From an uncultured Alistipes sp. (GTDB lineage: Bacteria; Bacteroidota; Bacteroidia; Bacteroidales; Rikenellaceae): a stretch of DNA of 57,749 nucleotides. Both the position numbers and the translations under genes were made by a program. The first letter of the stretch is position 1; every line of letters begins with the position of its first letter. This document shows, one piece after another, positions 35,370-43,961 of this stretch. The stretch is taken from assembly GCA_944321185.1 (NCBI GenBank), contig CALUKH010000008.1, forward strand, positions 1-57,749. The letters run 5' to 3'. The notes beneath the pieces are model-generated. The model was not told the DNA's origin, did no database searches, and saw nothing but the letters and a program-made list of their open reading frames with translations.

Positions 35370-36215
35370 TTATTTGCCGAACTCGATCGAGAAGAAGCTC
35401 AGTGCATCGGGCAGCACCGTCTGCCAGTAGCGCCACGAGTGGACGCCGTCCCGCATCCGATACTGGAGCGGAACATTGCGCAGACGCATCGTCGTATAGA
35501 AGGTGACGTTGCTCAGCCAGAGGATATCATCATCGCCGCAGTCCACCCACCAGCGTACCGTACGCACGGCTTCCAGCTTTTCGTCGGGCATGTCGCGCAG
35601 CAGGGCTACCGGCGAATTCTCCACCACGGAGCGCATGAAGGCATTGTCGTAGCTGCGCGGACCCGGGAAGAGATCGAGCAGACCGCTCATCGAGCAGGCC
35701 GAACCGAAGAGTTCGGGATGACGCAGCGCATAGACCGCCGTGCCGCCTCCGCCCATCGAGAGCCCGGCAATGGCACGGTGCTGCTTGTCGGCGACGATCC
35801 GGTAGCGACGCTCGATTTCGGGCATGAATTCCTCGAAGAAAAACTGTTCGTAGGGCCATCCTTCGACGTCGAAATAGCCCATGTGTTCACCCGTATGGTG
35901 TTCCCCTTCGCCCGAGGCGTCGGGCATGACGATCACCATCGGCACGGCCAGCCCCGCGGCGATGGCTTCGTCGGTGATCTGGCGCATGTTGCCCCTTTCG
36001 GTCCAGGCCTTGTAGGTGTCGCTGGCGCCGTGCAGCAGATAGACAATCGGGTAGTGACGGACCGTATCGCGGTCGTAGCCGTCGGGCAGATAGACCATGC
36101 AGGTCTTCTCCGCACCGAGCAGTCGGCTCGGGATCGTCACGGTCTCCAGACGGCTCTGGGCCGTCAGCGGTGCGGCGAGGCTCACCATCGCCGCAAGCAT
36201 CAGCAGACGTTTCAT
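35370..36215 (-). CDS. Secreted alpha/beta-hydrolase, esterase D-like (Pfam Esterase)
   Basis: A 281-residue exported hydrolase with a signal peptide (MKRLLMLAAMVSLAAPLTAQS, cleavage after TAQ or nearby). The catalytic triad is visible: Ser in GLSMGGGG, Asp in WWVDCGDDD and His in RDGVHSWRYW. This matches the Esterase family that includes feruloyl/acetyl-xylan esterases and S-formylglutathione hydrolase-like enzymes; in gut Bacteroidota such proteins often remove acyl groups from plant polysaccharides, though no polysaccharide locus is here. It starts 22 bases after the RlmI-like gene and is probably cotranscribed. Confidence 0.87.
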   Translation of the reverse strand: MKRLLMLAAMVSLAAPLTAQSRLETVTIPSRLLGAEKTCMVYLPDGYDRDTVRHYPIVYLLHGASDTYKAWTERGNMRQITDEAIAAGLAVPMVIVMPDASGEGEHHTGEHMGYFDVEGWPYEQFFFEEFMPEIERRYRIVADKQHRAIAGLSMGGGGTAVYALRHPELFGSACSMSGLLDLFPGPRSYDNAFMRSVVENSPVALLRDMPDEKLEAVRTVRWWVDCGDDDILWLSNVTFYTTMRLRNVPLQYRMRDGVHSWRYWQTVLPDALSFFSIEFGK

Positions 36216-36237
36216 GTTGGGTTGTATTTAGTAGTAG

Positions 36238-37437
36238 CTATTCGACGTAGAGCACCAGCCCCTTGAGATATTCGCCTTCGGGGTGGTAGATGTTGATCGG
36301 GTGGTCGGCCGGCTGGGTCAGCTGATGCAGGATCCGGACCTTGCGTCCGGCGATGGCTGCCGCCGAGAAGACCGTCGTGCGGAACAACTCTTTCGACACG
36401 GCCTGCGAGCACGAGAAGGTGAAGAGGATGCCGCCCGGGCGGATCTGCGACAGTGCCCGCGCATTGAGCCGCTTGTACCCCTGCATGGCGTTGCTCAGCA
36501 CCTTGTGATGCTTGGCGAAGGCCGGCGGGTCGAGGATGATCAGGTCGTAGCGGTCACCGATCTGCTTGAGGTACTCGACGGCATCGGCCGCGAGTTCCGT
36601 ATGGTTGTCCGTCTGGCCGAAGTTCAGGCGGATGTTCTCCGTGGCCAGCTCCACGGCCCGCTCCGATGAATCGACCGATACCACTTCGCGGGCTCCGCCC
36701 GAGAGGGCATAGACCGAGAATCCGCCCGTATAGCAGAACGTGTTGAGGACCGTGCGGCCCTTGGCGTAGCGTTTGACGAGTTCACGGTTTTCGCGCTGAT
36801 CGAGGAAGAAGCCCGTCTTCTGTCCCTCCTCCCAGTTGACGAGGAACTGTTCGCCGTTTTCGAGCACCACCTGCGAGGCGTGTTCGGCGTGGCCCCACAG
36901 ATAGCCGTCGACGGCCCCCAGATTGGCCTTGAAGGGGAGTGTCTGCGACGATTTGTCGTAGATGGCCGTCAGGCGGTCGCCGTAGGCCGTGCGCAGCGCC
37001 TCGGCAATCTCCATGCGCGAGCGGTACATCCCCACCGAGTGGCACTGGATGACGGCCGTCGAGCCGTAGAGGTCCACCACCAGTCCCGGCAGCGAATCGC
37101 CTTCGCCGTGAATCAGCCGGTAGCAGGTCGTGCGGGGGTTGTCCGTCAGGCCGAGCGTCAGGCGTACGTCGCGGGCCACGGCTACACGGCGGTTCCACCA
37201 CGCCTGGTCGATCGGTTCGCGGTCGAACGACAGTACCCGCACGGCGATCGATCCGACCTGATAGTGACCCTGGGCGATGAATTCGCCCGAATGGGTGTAG
37301 ACTTCGACCAGCGCGCCCTCCGCGAAATCCTCCTCCTCTTCGGCCCGGATGTGATCGATGGCCCCCGAGAAGATCCAGGGGTGGCGGCGCAGGAGCGACT
37401 CCTCCTTGCCTTTGCGCAGAATGACTTGTGGTATCAT
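36238..37437 (-). CDS. rlmI: 23S rRNA m5C methyltransferase, RlmI family (PUA + SAM domains)
   Basis: A 399-residue protein with an N-terminal PUA domain (LRKGKEESLLRRHPWIFSGAIDHI), a middle EEHD-like domain and a SAM methyltransferase core (FFLDQRENRELVKRYAKGRTVLNTFCYTGGFSVYALSGG; VDSSERAVELATENI; LIILDPPAFAKH with the motif IV DPP; FTFSCSQAVSKELF). This is the RlmI/RlmK architecture that modifies 23S rRNA. The start at 37437 (MIPQVILRKGKEES) overlaps the upstream exonuclease stop by four bases. The gene symbol is by similarity to E. coli RlmI. Confidence 0.88.
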   Translation of the reverse strand: MIPQVILRKGKEESLLRRHPWIFSGAIDHIRAEEEEDFAEGALVEVYTHSGEFIAQGHYQVGSIAVRVLSFDREPIDQAWWNRRVAVARDVRLTLGLTDNPRTTCYRLIHGEGDSLPGLVVDLYGSTAVIQCHSVGMYRSRMEIAEALRTAYGDRLTAIYDKSSQTLPFKANLGAVDGYLWGHAEHASQVVLENGEQFLVNWEEGQKTGFFLDQRENRELVKRYAKGRTVLNTFCYTGGFSVYALSGGAREVVSVDSSERAVELATENIRLNFGQTDNHTELAADAVEYLKQIGDRYDLIILDPPAFAKHHKVLSNAMQGYKRLNARALSQIRPGGILFTFSCSQAVSKELFRTTVFSAAAIAGRKVRILHQLTQPADHPINIYHPEGEYLKGLVLYVE

Positions 37438-38042
37438 GGACGTAACGGTTTTTGCGGGGTACGGAGCAGCTTTTCGTAGATGCGGATGCAGACCCAGGCA
37501 TCCGTAGCGGCATAGAGCTGTTGTTTGTCGGTCAACGTCGTGGCCTCCCAGTTGCTCAGCCGCTGGGCCTTCGAGACGCGTTGTCCGAGCACGATGGCCG
37601 AGAGTTTGCGCAGGCTCTTTTCTCCGATGCCCCACTGCGGGGCGATGGACTGCAGGTCGATGAAGCCCGCGTCGCGGAAGTGGCGGATCTGACGCAGCGA
37701 GCGCAGATCGCCTGCCACGTCGGCTCCGATCTTCATCACCTGTTTGTTTTCGAGCAGCTGAAGGATGGGTTTGGCCAGCGGGATCTTGTTCAGCCGGAAG
37801 AGGTAGCAGACCCGGGGGGTCGAGAGCTGCAGCAGCGACACGCGGAACGTCACGCCCGGGCGGAACGAAGGGCGGGTCTCGGTGTCGAATCCGATCATGG
37901 GTTCGGCGGCGAGTACCTTGCAGGCCTCGGCGATGTCGCGTTCCTGGTCGATGATGCGGATCTCGCCTGCGAACTCGATGGCCGGCAGGTTGGCGGTATC
38001 CTCGTTGCTGATTTTGTCCGTAAAGTTGTTGACTGTGGTCAT
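37434..38042 (-). CDS. DEDDy-type 3'-5' exonuclease domain protein
   Basis: A 202-residue stand-alone exonuclease domain like that of RNase D and the WRN N-terminus. The acidic motifs are IGFDTETRPSF (Exo I, Asp and Glu), KIGADVAGDL (Exo II Asp) and QLYAATDAWVCIRIY (Exo III, Tyr plus Asp). There is no HRDC domain. Such Bacteroidota proteins are often annotated as 3'-5' exonuclease; substrate RNA or DNA is unknown. It is coupled to the RlmI-like gene by a TCAT/ATGA overlap, and a recQ gene lies directly upstream. Confidence 0.87.
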   Translation of the reverse strand: MTTVNNFTDKISNEDTANLPAIEFAGEIRIIDQERDIAEACKVLAAEPMIGFDTETRPSFRPGVTFRVSLLQLSTPRVCYLFRLNKIPLAKPILQLLENKQVMKIGADVAGDLRSLRQIRHFRDAGFIDLQSIAPQWGIGEKSLRKLSAIVLGQRVSKAQRLSNWEATTLTDKQQLYAATDAWVCIRIYEKLLRTPQKPLRP

Positions 38043-38061
38043 CCCGAAGTGAATGTTAGGG

Positions 38062-38069
38062 CAAAATTA
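38062..38069 (-). promoter_or_regulatory. -7 box of the exonuclease gene overlapping the recQ stop
   Basis: Read on the minus strand this is TAATTTTG, a TAnnTTTG match whose first bases are the recQ TAA stop. It lies 20 bases before the exonuclease ATG, so the exonuclease-rlmI-esterase group can be transcribed separately from recQ. Confidence 0.55.
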
Positions 38070-40253
38070 CGGAATAATTTTCAATATCCCGCCCTCGGCG
38101 CTGACGATTTTGCCTTCGGCGAGCAATTCGCGCAGCGCGGCAGCCACGCGTTCGGGCGAGGCCGGGCATGCAGCGGCCAGTTGTCGGGGATCGGCCGGAG
38201 CCGAAGCAAGCCGTTCGAGCAGGCGCCTGCGGAGCATCTGGTCCGACCAGACGCCGGTCGGTTCGGCGGCCGGTGCAGGGGTATGGCCGACCCTGTTCGC
38301 GGGGGTCTCTCCGTTCGGAGGGGCCGTCGAGACGTTGCGGTCCGCCGTGCCGCAGGCCGAGGTGCCGTCTGCCGTCGGGTCGGGCGATGTCGTACCGCAG
38401 GGTGCCGGGGCTGGAGCTGAGCCGGTGGGTGTTGTGCTGTGGGGTGCCGCATCGGACGCTGTCGTACCGCCGGATGCGGCATGGTGCGCCTCGGGAGGGG
38501 TGCTTGCGCCTTGCGAAGCCTGTGCCTTGGCGGCCCGGCGGCGGGCCAGGCAGACATCGCAGATGCCGCACGGTTCGGGCGACTCGGAGCCGAAGTAACG
38601 CTCCAGAATCACGCTCCGGCATTCGGTGTCGTTCTCGGCGTAGGCCAGCATCCGTTCGAAGCGTTCGTGCATCAGCTCCTGACGCCGACGGTAGGTCTCC
38701 GGCGAGATGTAGAGGTCTTCGCGCGGGAGCCGCTCCTCGTTCAGGAAGAGGATCGGCGAGCGGTTCGACGGAATGTAGCGGATCACGCGCAGCTGCCAGA
38801 GCTCCTTGAGCAGCTCCTTGACCCGCTCGACCGTATAGCCGCTCCACGAGGCCAGCTCGCCCTCGTCGATGGGGCGGAAGTCGGTGAAGATGCCGTTGTA
38901 GAGGCGCAGCATCGTGCGGATGAAGGGATCCAGCCGGTCGCGCTGCAGCCGCAGCCGGTAGAGGTCGTCGCGGCTCACGCAGAACATCACCCGTGCCGGA
39001 TTGTCCTGCACGTCGGTCAGCGTCATGTAGCCGTTCTGCTGGAGGAGCTTCACGGCACTCTGCACCGTCCCCGCGTAGAGATGTTCGCGGGCGCAGAAGT
39101 CGTAGAGGTTGAACAGATGGCTTGTCTCGCCGCCTTCGCCGATGCCGATGCGCAGATAGGAGCAGATGCGTTCGTAGATCTCCTTGATCTTCTCCAGCGG
39201 CGGGAACTCCTGGTCGAAACGGCGCGCAATACGGTCGTGGTCGTCCGAGGCCACCAGCAGCAGGGCATAGGCCCGTCGGCCGTCGCGACCGGCGCGTCCG
39301 GCCTCCTGGTAGTAGCTCTCCAGCGAGTCGCACATCGCGTAGTGGACCACGAAACGGACGTCGGCCTTGTCGATACCCATCCCGAAGGCGTTCGTGGCCA
39401 CCATCACCCGCACCTTGTTCTGCAGCCAGTCTTCCTGACGCTGTGCGCGGTCCGCATGACCCAGACCTCCGTGGTAGGCTGCGGCGGCGATACCGGCGTC
39501 GCGGAGCTGTTCGGCGAGCTGTTCGGTCCCTTCGCGGGTCCGCATGTAGACGATCCCCGAGCCGGGAACGTTGTGCAGCAGACGCAGCAGCTGACCCTGT
39601 TTGTCGTCCGTGTGGCGGACGCTGTACGAAAGGTTCGGACGGGCGAAGCTGCTGCGGATGATGTGCGGCTCGGCGAATTTCAGGTGGTGCATGATGTCCT
39701 CGGCCACGGGCTTTGTCGCCGAGGCCGTCAGTGCCAGCACCGGTACGTCGGGGAGTTTCTCGCGCAGTTCGGCGATGCGCAGGTAGGAGGGGCGGAAGTC
39801 GTAGCCCCACTGCGAGATGCAGTGGGCCTCGTCGACGGCCAGCAGCGTCACGGGCATCCGCACGACCCGCAGCCGGAAGGCCTCGGTGGCCAGCCGTTCC
39901 GGCGCCACGTAGAGAAATTTCGTATCGCCGTAGACGCAGTTGTCCAGCGCGATATCGATCTGCCGCGGCGAGAGCCCCGAGTGGATCGCCACGGCCGGAA
40001 TGCCCATCCGCCGCAGACGGTCGACCTGATCCTTCATCAGGGCGATGAGCGGTGTGACCACCACGCAGAGCCCCTCGCGGGCCATGGTCGGCACCTGGTA
40101 GGTGAGCGATTTTCCGCCGCCGGTGGGCATCAGCGCCAGCGTGTCGCGCCCGTCCATCACCGAACGGATGATCTCCTCCTGCATCGGGCGGAAGGAGGTG
40201 AAGCCCCAATAGCGTTTGAGCGTCTGCAAGATGTGGTCCGAGGCGGATTCCAT
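38067..40253 (-). CDS. recQ: RecQ-family ATP-dependent DNA helicase with long disordered linker
   Basis: This 728-residue superfamily 2 3'-5' helicase has FRPMQEEIIRSVMDGRDTLALMPTGGGKSLTYQVP (Q motif and Walker A), LLAVDEAHCISQWGYDFRPSY (DEAH box), LALTASAT, FGMGIDKADVRFVVHYAMCDSLESYYQEAGRAGRDG (motifs V/VI), a zinc-binding domain (TEC, PCGICDVC) and an RQC-like winged-helix region. Residues ~571-666 are a low-complexity Ala/Thr/Pro/Gly linker, followed by a ~62-residue C-terminal helical domain (SDQMLRRRLLERL...) rather than a normal HRDC. The ATG at 40253 lies about six bases from the -7 box, so the mRNA may be leaderless. Confidence 0.93.
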   Translation of the reverse strand: MESASDHILQTLKRYWGFTSFRPMQEEIIRSVMDGRDTLALMPTGGGKSLTYQVPTMAREGLCVVVTPLIALMKDQVDRLRRMGIPAVAIHSGLSPRQIDIALDNCVYGDTKFLYVAPERLATEAFRLRVVRMPVTLLAVDEAHCISQWGYDFRPSYLRIAELREKLPDVPVLALTASATKPVAEDIMHHLKFAEPHIIRSSFARPNLSYSVRHTDDKQGQLLRLLHNVPGSGIVYMRTREGTEQLAEQLRDAGIAAAAYHGGLGHADRAQRQEDWLQNKVRVMVATNAFGMGIDKADVRFVVHYAMCDSLESYYQEAGRAGRDGRRAYALLLVASDDHDRIARRFDQEFPPLEKIKEIYERICSYLRIGIGEGGETSHLFNLYDFCAREHLYAGTVQSAVKLLQQNGYMTLTDVQDNPARVMFCVSRDDLYRLRLQRDRLDPFIRTMLRLYNGIFTDFRPIDEGELASWSGYTVERVKELLKELWQLRVIRYIPSNRSPILFLNEERLPREDLYISPETYRRRQELMHERFERMLAYAENDTECRSVILERYFGSESPEPCGICDVCLARRRAAKAQASQGASTPPEAHHAASGGTTASDAAPHSTTPTGSAPAPAPCGTTSPDPTADGTSACGTADRNVSTAPPNGETPANRVGHTPAPAAEPTGVWSDQMLRRRLLERLASAPADPRQLAAACPASPERVAAALRELLAEGKIVSAEGGILKIIP

Positions 40254-40258
40254 ATCCA

Positions 40259-40266
40259 CAAAGGTA
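40259..40266 (-). promoter_or_regulatory. -7 box of recQ, almost abutting the start codon
   Basis: Read on the minus strand this is TACCTTTG, ending five bases before the recQ ATG. With the usual 5-8 base distance from -7 box to start site, transcription would begin at or next to the A of the ATG. Confidence 0.72.
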
Positions 40267-40297
40267 CGAAAAATTAGGCGATCTGCGGAATTTTTCC

Positions 40298-40305
40298 TAC
40301 ATTTG
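40298..40305 (+). promoter_or_regulatory. -7 box of the His/Cys-rich exported protein gene
   Basis: TACATTTG matches TAnnTTTG exactly and reads away from recQ. Its start site would be near 40312, about 95 bases before the ATG at 40407. Confidence 0.65.
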
Positions 40306-40406
40306 CCCTTCGACAGGTCGTCGCCGGGCCGTCGTCTGGGTGGGTTTGCCCGACTGAACGGACGGTGCGGCGAATGGAGACTTACGGACTGCACAATCTT
40401 CGAAGC

Positions 40407-40844
40407 ATGCCCTTGAAACGCTACATCGCTCTGGTACTTTGTGCCCTCTACATGGCGGCCACCGCTTCGGTGTCGCTTGCTTCGTTGACGTGCCGGTGTC
40501 TGGACATGAAGCAGTCGGGCGCCGGGCATCACCATGCGGCGTGCTGTGCGATGCAGGATTCTGCTGCCGGGAGCACCGCCTGTCGGGGCGGAGACTTGGG
40601 CACGGGCTGCGACTGCGATCTCCACTCCACACGAATCGATCTCTACACGTCGTCACATTCGAACGACAACGACAAACTTGTCAAGTGCATCATCTCCGAA
40701 TTGCCGCCTTCGCTGACGGTCGAGTGTCCGCCAGCGGTGGCTCTTCACAAGGCTGCGAAGGGTGCGGCCTGGCGTGCGGAGGTGCTTCCGGACGACGTCG
40801 CGGCTGCATGTGCCGGACGACGGGCCCCTCCTTTGCGGGGCTGA
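40407..40844 (+). CDS. Small exported His/Cys-rich protein, putative metal-binding partner of the TonB receptor
   Basis: A 145-residue protein of unknown function with an N-terminal signal sequence (MPLKRYIALVLCALYMAATASVSLA) followed by many potential metal ligands: LTCRC, HHHAACC, a Cys near 59, CDCDLH and single Cys at about 94 and 107. It resembles the short His/Cys-rich proteins that accompany BtuB-like TonB receptors in Bacteroidota (recalled pattern, not searched). The start at 40407 is chosen because it places the hydrophobic core correctly; in-frame ATG (40374) and GTG (40365) starts would add a non-signal extension. The last ~35 residues look unconstrained. Confidence 0.7.
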   Translation: MPLKRYIALVLCALYMAATASVSLASLTCRCLDMKQSGAGHHHAACCAMQDSAAGSTACRGGDLGTGCDCDLHSTRIDLYTSSHSNDNDKLVKCIISELPPSLTVECPPAVALHKAAKGAAWRAEVLPDDVAAACAGRRAPPLRG

Positions 40845-41153
40845 ACCGGCGGTGGGGGAGCCATCTGCCCCGCATCCGGTTGCGGACGGTGGGATCCGTC
40901 GTCCGCCCGTCCGCTCCCCGCGAAGCCGAATCGACGATCGACCGGTTGTCGCAGCGGTTGCGGAATCTTCATCGCCCGGAGCTGAAAATCCATCTTCCCG
41001 TTGCGGCGGGAACTCCGGGAAATCCATTACTCACTTTGCGGGATCTGATCCCGTGGGCCGGCCGTAACGACAGCCGCTGCCGTGGATGCTTTGCAATCCG
41101 GTTGCAGCCCTGTCGATGTACCTTTGCCGGCGAAATCCAATGAATGATCTCAC
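40845..41153 (+). other. Intergenic region upstream of the TonB receptor gene
   Basis: 309 bases without a credible gene. Features seen: a 15-base dyad CGGGAT-CTG-ATCCCG (41039-41053), a small dyad TGCAA-N5-TTGCA (41092-41106) overlapping a TTTG (41090-41093), and the -7 box TACCTTTG (41119-41126). The first 190 bases, GC-rich, show nothing recognisable. Confidence 0.6.
41119..41126 (+). promoter_or_regulatory. -7 box of the TonB-dependent receptor gene
   Basis: TACCTTTG matches TAnnTTTG exactly, 27 bases before the receptor ATG. A TTTG at 41090-41093 is 25 bases upstream, somewhat longer than the usual spacing. The cassette's receptor thus has its own promoter in addition to the one at 40298. 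Confidence 0.68.
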
Positions 41154-43547
41154 ATGATTCGCAAATATTTTCTTCCGGCCGCACTGGCCGTTCTGGCCGG
41201 AGCCGGAGTGGTCAAGGCCCAGGATGTGCGCGGTGTGGTGCGTGACGCCGACCGCCAACCCCTCGTCGGAGCCTCGGTCTACTGGGCCGGTACGACCATC
41301 GGCGCCAGCACCGATGCCGAGGGCGCTTTCCAACTCCACCGCGTCAAGGGATACGATCGGCTGGTGGCCTCGTATCTCGGCTATGTCAACGATACGATCC
41401 GGGTCGACGGGACGGTCGACCAACTCCGGTTCGCACTCCGCTCCGAAGGCGTCGCGCTCGAGGATGTCGTCGTCGAGGGGGCCGTCAGCGGCAACTTCGT
41501 CAAGCGCGACGGCATCGTCAAGGGCGAGATGATCTCCTTTGCGGGGCTCTGCAAGATGGCCTGCTGCAACCTGGCCGAATCGTTCGAGAACTCGGCTTCG
41601 GTGACCGTCGGATACAGCGACGCCATCTCCGGCGCCCGGCAGATCAAGATGCTCGGTCTGGCCGGCACCTACACCCAGATCCTCGACGAGAACCGCCCGA
41701 TCATGCGCGGCCTGAGCGCCCCCTACGGCATGAGCTACACGCCCGGCATGTGGCTCAATTCGATCCAGGTCTCGAAGGGGGTCGCCTCGGTGACGGCCGG
41801 TCACGAGGCCATCACCGGGCAGATCAACCTCGAACACCGCAAACCGACCGACGAGGAGCGTCTCTTCCTGAACGTCTATCTCGACGATGAGTTGCGCCCG
41901 GAGGTCAACCTCTCGTCGGCCTTCCCCGTCACGAAGGACAAGAAGCTCTCGAGCGTCATCCTGCTCCACGGTTCGGGCGATACGGACGTGCGCCGCATGG
42001 ACCACAACCACGACGGATTCCACGATCTGCCCATCTCGAACCAGATCAACGTGGCCAACAAGTGGCTCTACGCCGCCGACAACGGCATGCAGGTCCGCTG
42101 GGGCTGGAAGTTCGTCCAGGAGAACCGTCTGGGCGGCATGATGGACTACAAGAACACGGCGGCCATGCGCGAGGCGATGCTCAGCGACTGGAACTGGCAG
42201 GCCGAGGATAAACCCATGCCCCTCTACGGATCGCACATCCGCAACCGCAACTTCAACGGTTATTTCAAGCTCGGCATGCCCGTCGGGCCGTCGGTCTACG
42301 ATGCCGACGAGCAGGACGAGATGCGTTCGAATCTGGCGTTCGTGGCCGACTTCGACCACTTCAACGAGGATGCCTACTTCGGGCTGAACAACTACGACGG
42401 CAATCAGAACTCCGTGGCGCTGAACCTGATGTACAACCACTATTTCACCTACCGTTCGTCGCTGATCGTCGGCGGACAACTCCATCTGGACTACTACCGC
42501 GAGGGGCTGTTGAACCGTACGCCGTGGATCGAGCAGCTGGCGCAGGCCGATTTCAATCTGGACCGCAACGAGCGTGAAGCGGGTCTCTATGCCGAGTATA
42601 CCTACTCGATCAAAGAGCGGTTCTCCATCGTGGCGGGCATTCGGGGCGACTACAACCACTATTACGACCGCTTTTTCGTCACGCCGCGCGGCCATCTGAA
42701 GTGGAACATCACCCCGTCGACCACGCTCCGTGCCTCGGCCGGTCTGGGCTACCGCTCGACGAACCTCCTGACGGACAACATCGGCGTGTTGGCCACGGGC
42801 CGCGCCATCCGTCCGGTGACCTTCGAGGACGGGGTGCCCGTCGACGCATCGTTCCGCGATGCCGACCGCATGGAGAAGGCCCTCACCGTGGGCGGAAGCC
42901 TCACGCAGACCTTCGGGCTGGTCAAGGCCGAGGATGCCACGTTGAGTGTCGACTACTTCCGCACGCAGTTCTACAACTCGGTGGTGGCCGATCAGGAGAT
43001 GTTTGCCGACCGGATCGTCTTCTACAGCACCGACGGCCGCTCCTATACCGATACCTATCAGGTCGACTTTTCGTGGTCGCCCGTCGAGCGGCTGGACATC
43101 TTCGCCACGTTCCGCTATACGGACAGCGAGATGACGATCCGCCGGGCAGACGGTTCGTCGGCCCGGGTCGAACGCCCGTTGGTCAGTCGCTACAAGACGC
43201 TGATCAACATCCAGTATGCCACGAAGTTCCGTCGCTGGACCTTCGATGCGACGGCTCAGTTGAACGGCCCGAGCCGGGTGCCCCTCTTTGTCGACAACGG
43301 CGCCGGGGTGCTCATCCCCGACTACGACAACTATTCGCCGCGTTATCCGATGTTCTATGCCCAGGTGAGCCGCAAGCTCGGCAAGTTCGACCTCTATGTC
43401 GGTTGCGAGAATATTGCCGACTACATGCAGAAGGATCCGATCATGAATGCGAAGAATCCCTATTCGGCAGCCTTCAACTCGATGAACGTCTGGGGACCGC
43501 TCATGGGTCGCAAGTTCTATATCGGCATGCGGCTGAACCTGTATTGA
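41154..43547 (+). CDS. TonB-dependent outer-membrane receptor (BtuB-like, CxxxCC plug motif)
   Basis: A 797-residue outer-membrane transporter: signal peptide (MIRKYFLPAALAVLAGAGVVKAQ), a carboxypeptidase-regulatory-like domain (residues ~24-100: DVRGVVRDADRQPLVGASVYWAG), a plug domain and a beta barrel ending YIGMRLNLY with a C-terminal aromatic. In the plug, GLCKMACCNLAESFENSASV carries Cys133, Cys137 and Cys138, an unusual CxxxCC cluster. It lacks SusC-type features and has no SusD partner. Flanked by a His/Cys-rich protein and an HMA protein, it is most simply a transporter for a metal or metal complex, for example copper. That substrate is inferred. Confidence 0.9.
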   Translation: MIRKYFLPAALAVLAGAGVVKAQDVRGVVRDADRQPLVGASVYWAGTTIGASTDAEGAFQLHRVKGYDRLVASYLGYVNDTIRVDGTVDQLRFALRSEGVALEDVVVEGAVSGNFVKRDGIVKGEMISFAGLCKMACCNLAESFENSASVTVGYSDAISGARQIKMLGLAGTYTQILDENRPIMRGLSAPYGMSYTPGMWLNSIQVSKGVASVTAGHEAITGQINLEHRKPTDEERLFLNVYLDDELRPEVNLSSAFPVTKDKKLSSVILLHGSGDTDVRRMDHNHDGFHDLPISNQINVANKWLYAADNGMQVRWGWKFVQENRLGGMMDYKNTAAMREAMLSDWNWQAEDKPMPLYGSHIRNRNFNGYFKLGMPVGPSVYDADEQDEMRSNLAFVADFDHFNEDAYFGLNNYDGNQNSVALNLMYNHYFTYRSSLIVGGQLHLDYYREGLLNRTPWIEQLAQADFNLDRNEREAGLYAEYTYSIKERFSIVAGIRGDYNHYYDRFFVTPRGHLKWNITPSTTLRASAGLGYRSTNLLTDNIGVLATGRAIRPVTFEDGVPVDASFRDADRMEKALTVGGSLTQTFGLVKAEDATLSVDYFRTQFYNSVVADQEMFADRIVFYSTDGRSYTDTYQVDFSWSPVERLDIFATFRYTDSEMTIRRADGSSARVERPLVSRYKTLINIQYATKFRRWTFDATAQLNGPSRVPLFVDNGAGVLIPDYDNYSPRYPMFYAQVSRKLGKFDLYVGCENIADYMQKDPIMNAKNPYSAAFNSMNVWGPLMGRKFYIGMRLNLY

Positions 43548-43608
43548 CCGGCGGCCGTGCGGATGCCGATACCTTAAATATAGAAAAACCCAATAAAACC
43601 CTGCAAAA

Positions 43609-43935
43609 ATGAAAAAATTACTGATGTTGTGCCTGGCCCTGATGATGGGTGCGGGCCTTACGATGGCGGCCGAGAAGGGGGCGCCCAAGAAGGTGGTCAC
43701 GACGGTCTTCACGGCCGATGTCGATTGCGATCATTGTGTCCAGAAGATCATGAACAACGTCCCCTCGCTGGGCAAGGGAATCAAGGATGTACAGGTGAGC
43801 CTCGAGAAAAAGGAGATCACGGTCGTCTACGACGCCTCGAAGAACAACGATGCCAACATCGTGAAGGGGCTTGCTTCGCTCAAGGTCAAGGCCGAAGTCA
43901 AGGCCGCTCCTGCGTCGAAACCCGCGAAAAAGTAG
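43609..43935 (+). CDS. Exported heavy-metal-associated (HMA) domain protein
   Basis: A 108-residue protein: signal peptide (MKKLLMLCLALMMGAGLTMAA), then one HMA ferredoxin-like domain with the metal-binding CxxC as CDHC (Cys40/Cys43) in FTADVDCDHCVQKIMNN, followed by VSLEKKEITVVYDASK. HMA domains bind Cu(I), Zn or similar ions; here it would work in the periplasm. The tail is Lys/Ala-rich. It starts 61 bases after the receptor gene and no separate -7 box is seen, so it is probably cotranscribed. A stable hairpin follows. Confidence 0.88.
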   Translation: MKKLLMLCLALMMGAGLTMAAEKGAPKKVVTTVFTADVDCDHCVQKIMNNVPSLGKGIKDVQVSLEKKEITVVYDASKNNDANIVKGLASLKVKAEVKAAPASKPAKK

Positions 43936-43961
43936 CTCCGGCGACCCTTTGCAAATCGGAT

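Noticed and set aside
40439-41143. Alternative plus-strand reading frame overlapping the His/Cys-rich gene
   Set aside because: It has no signal peptide and runs through the receptor promoter region; the overlapping frame from 40407 has a clear signal sequence and clustered metal ligands.
41031-43712. An 893-codon minus-strand open frame over the TonB receptor
   Set aside because: No motif or signal is seen; it mirrors the receptor's codons and runs through the receptor promoter.
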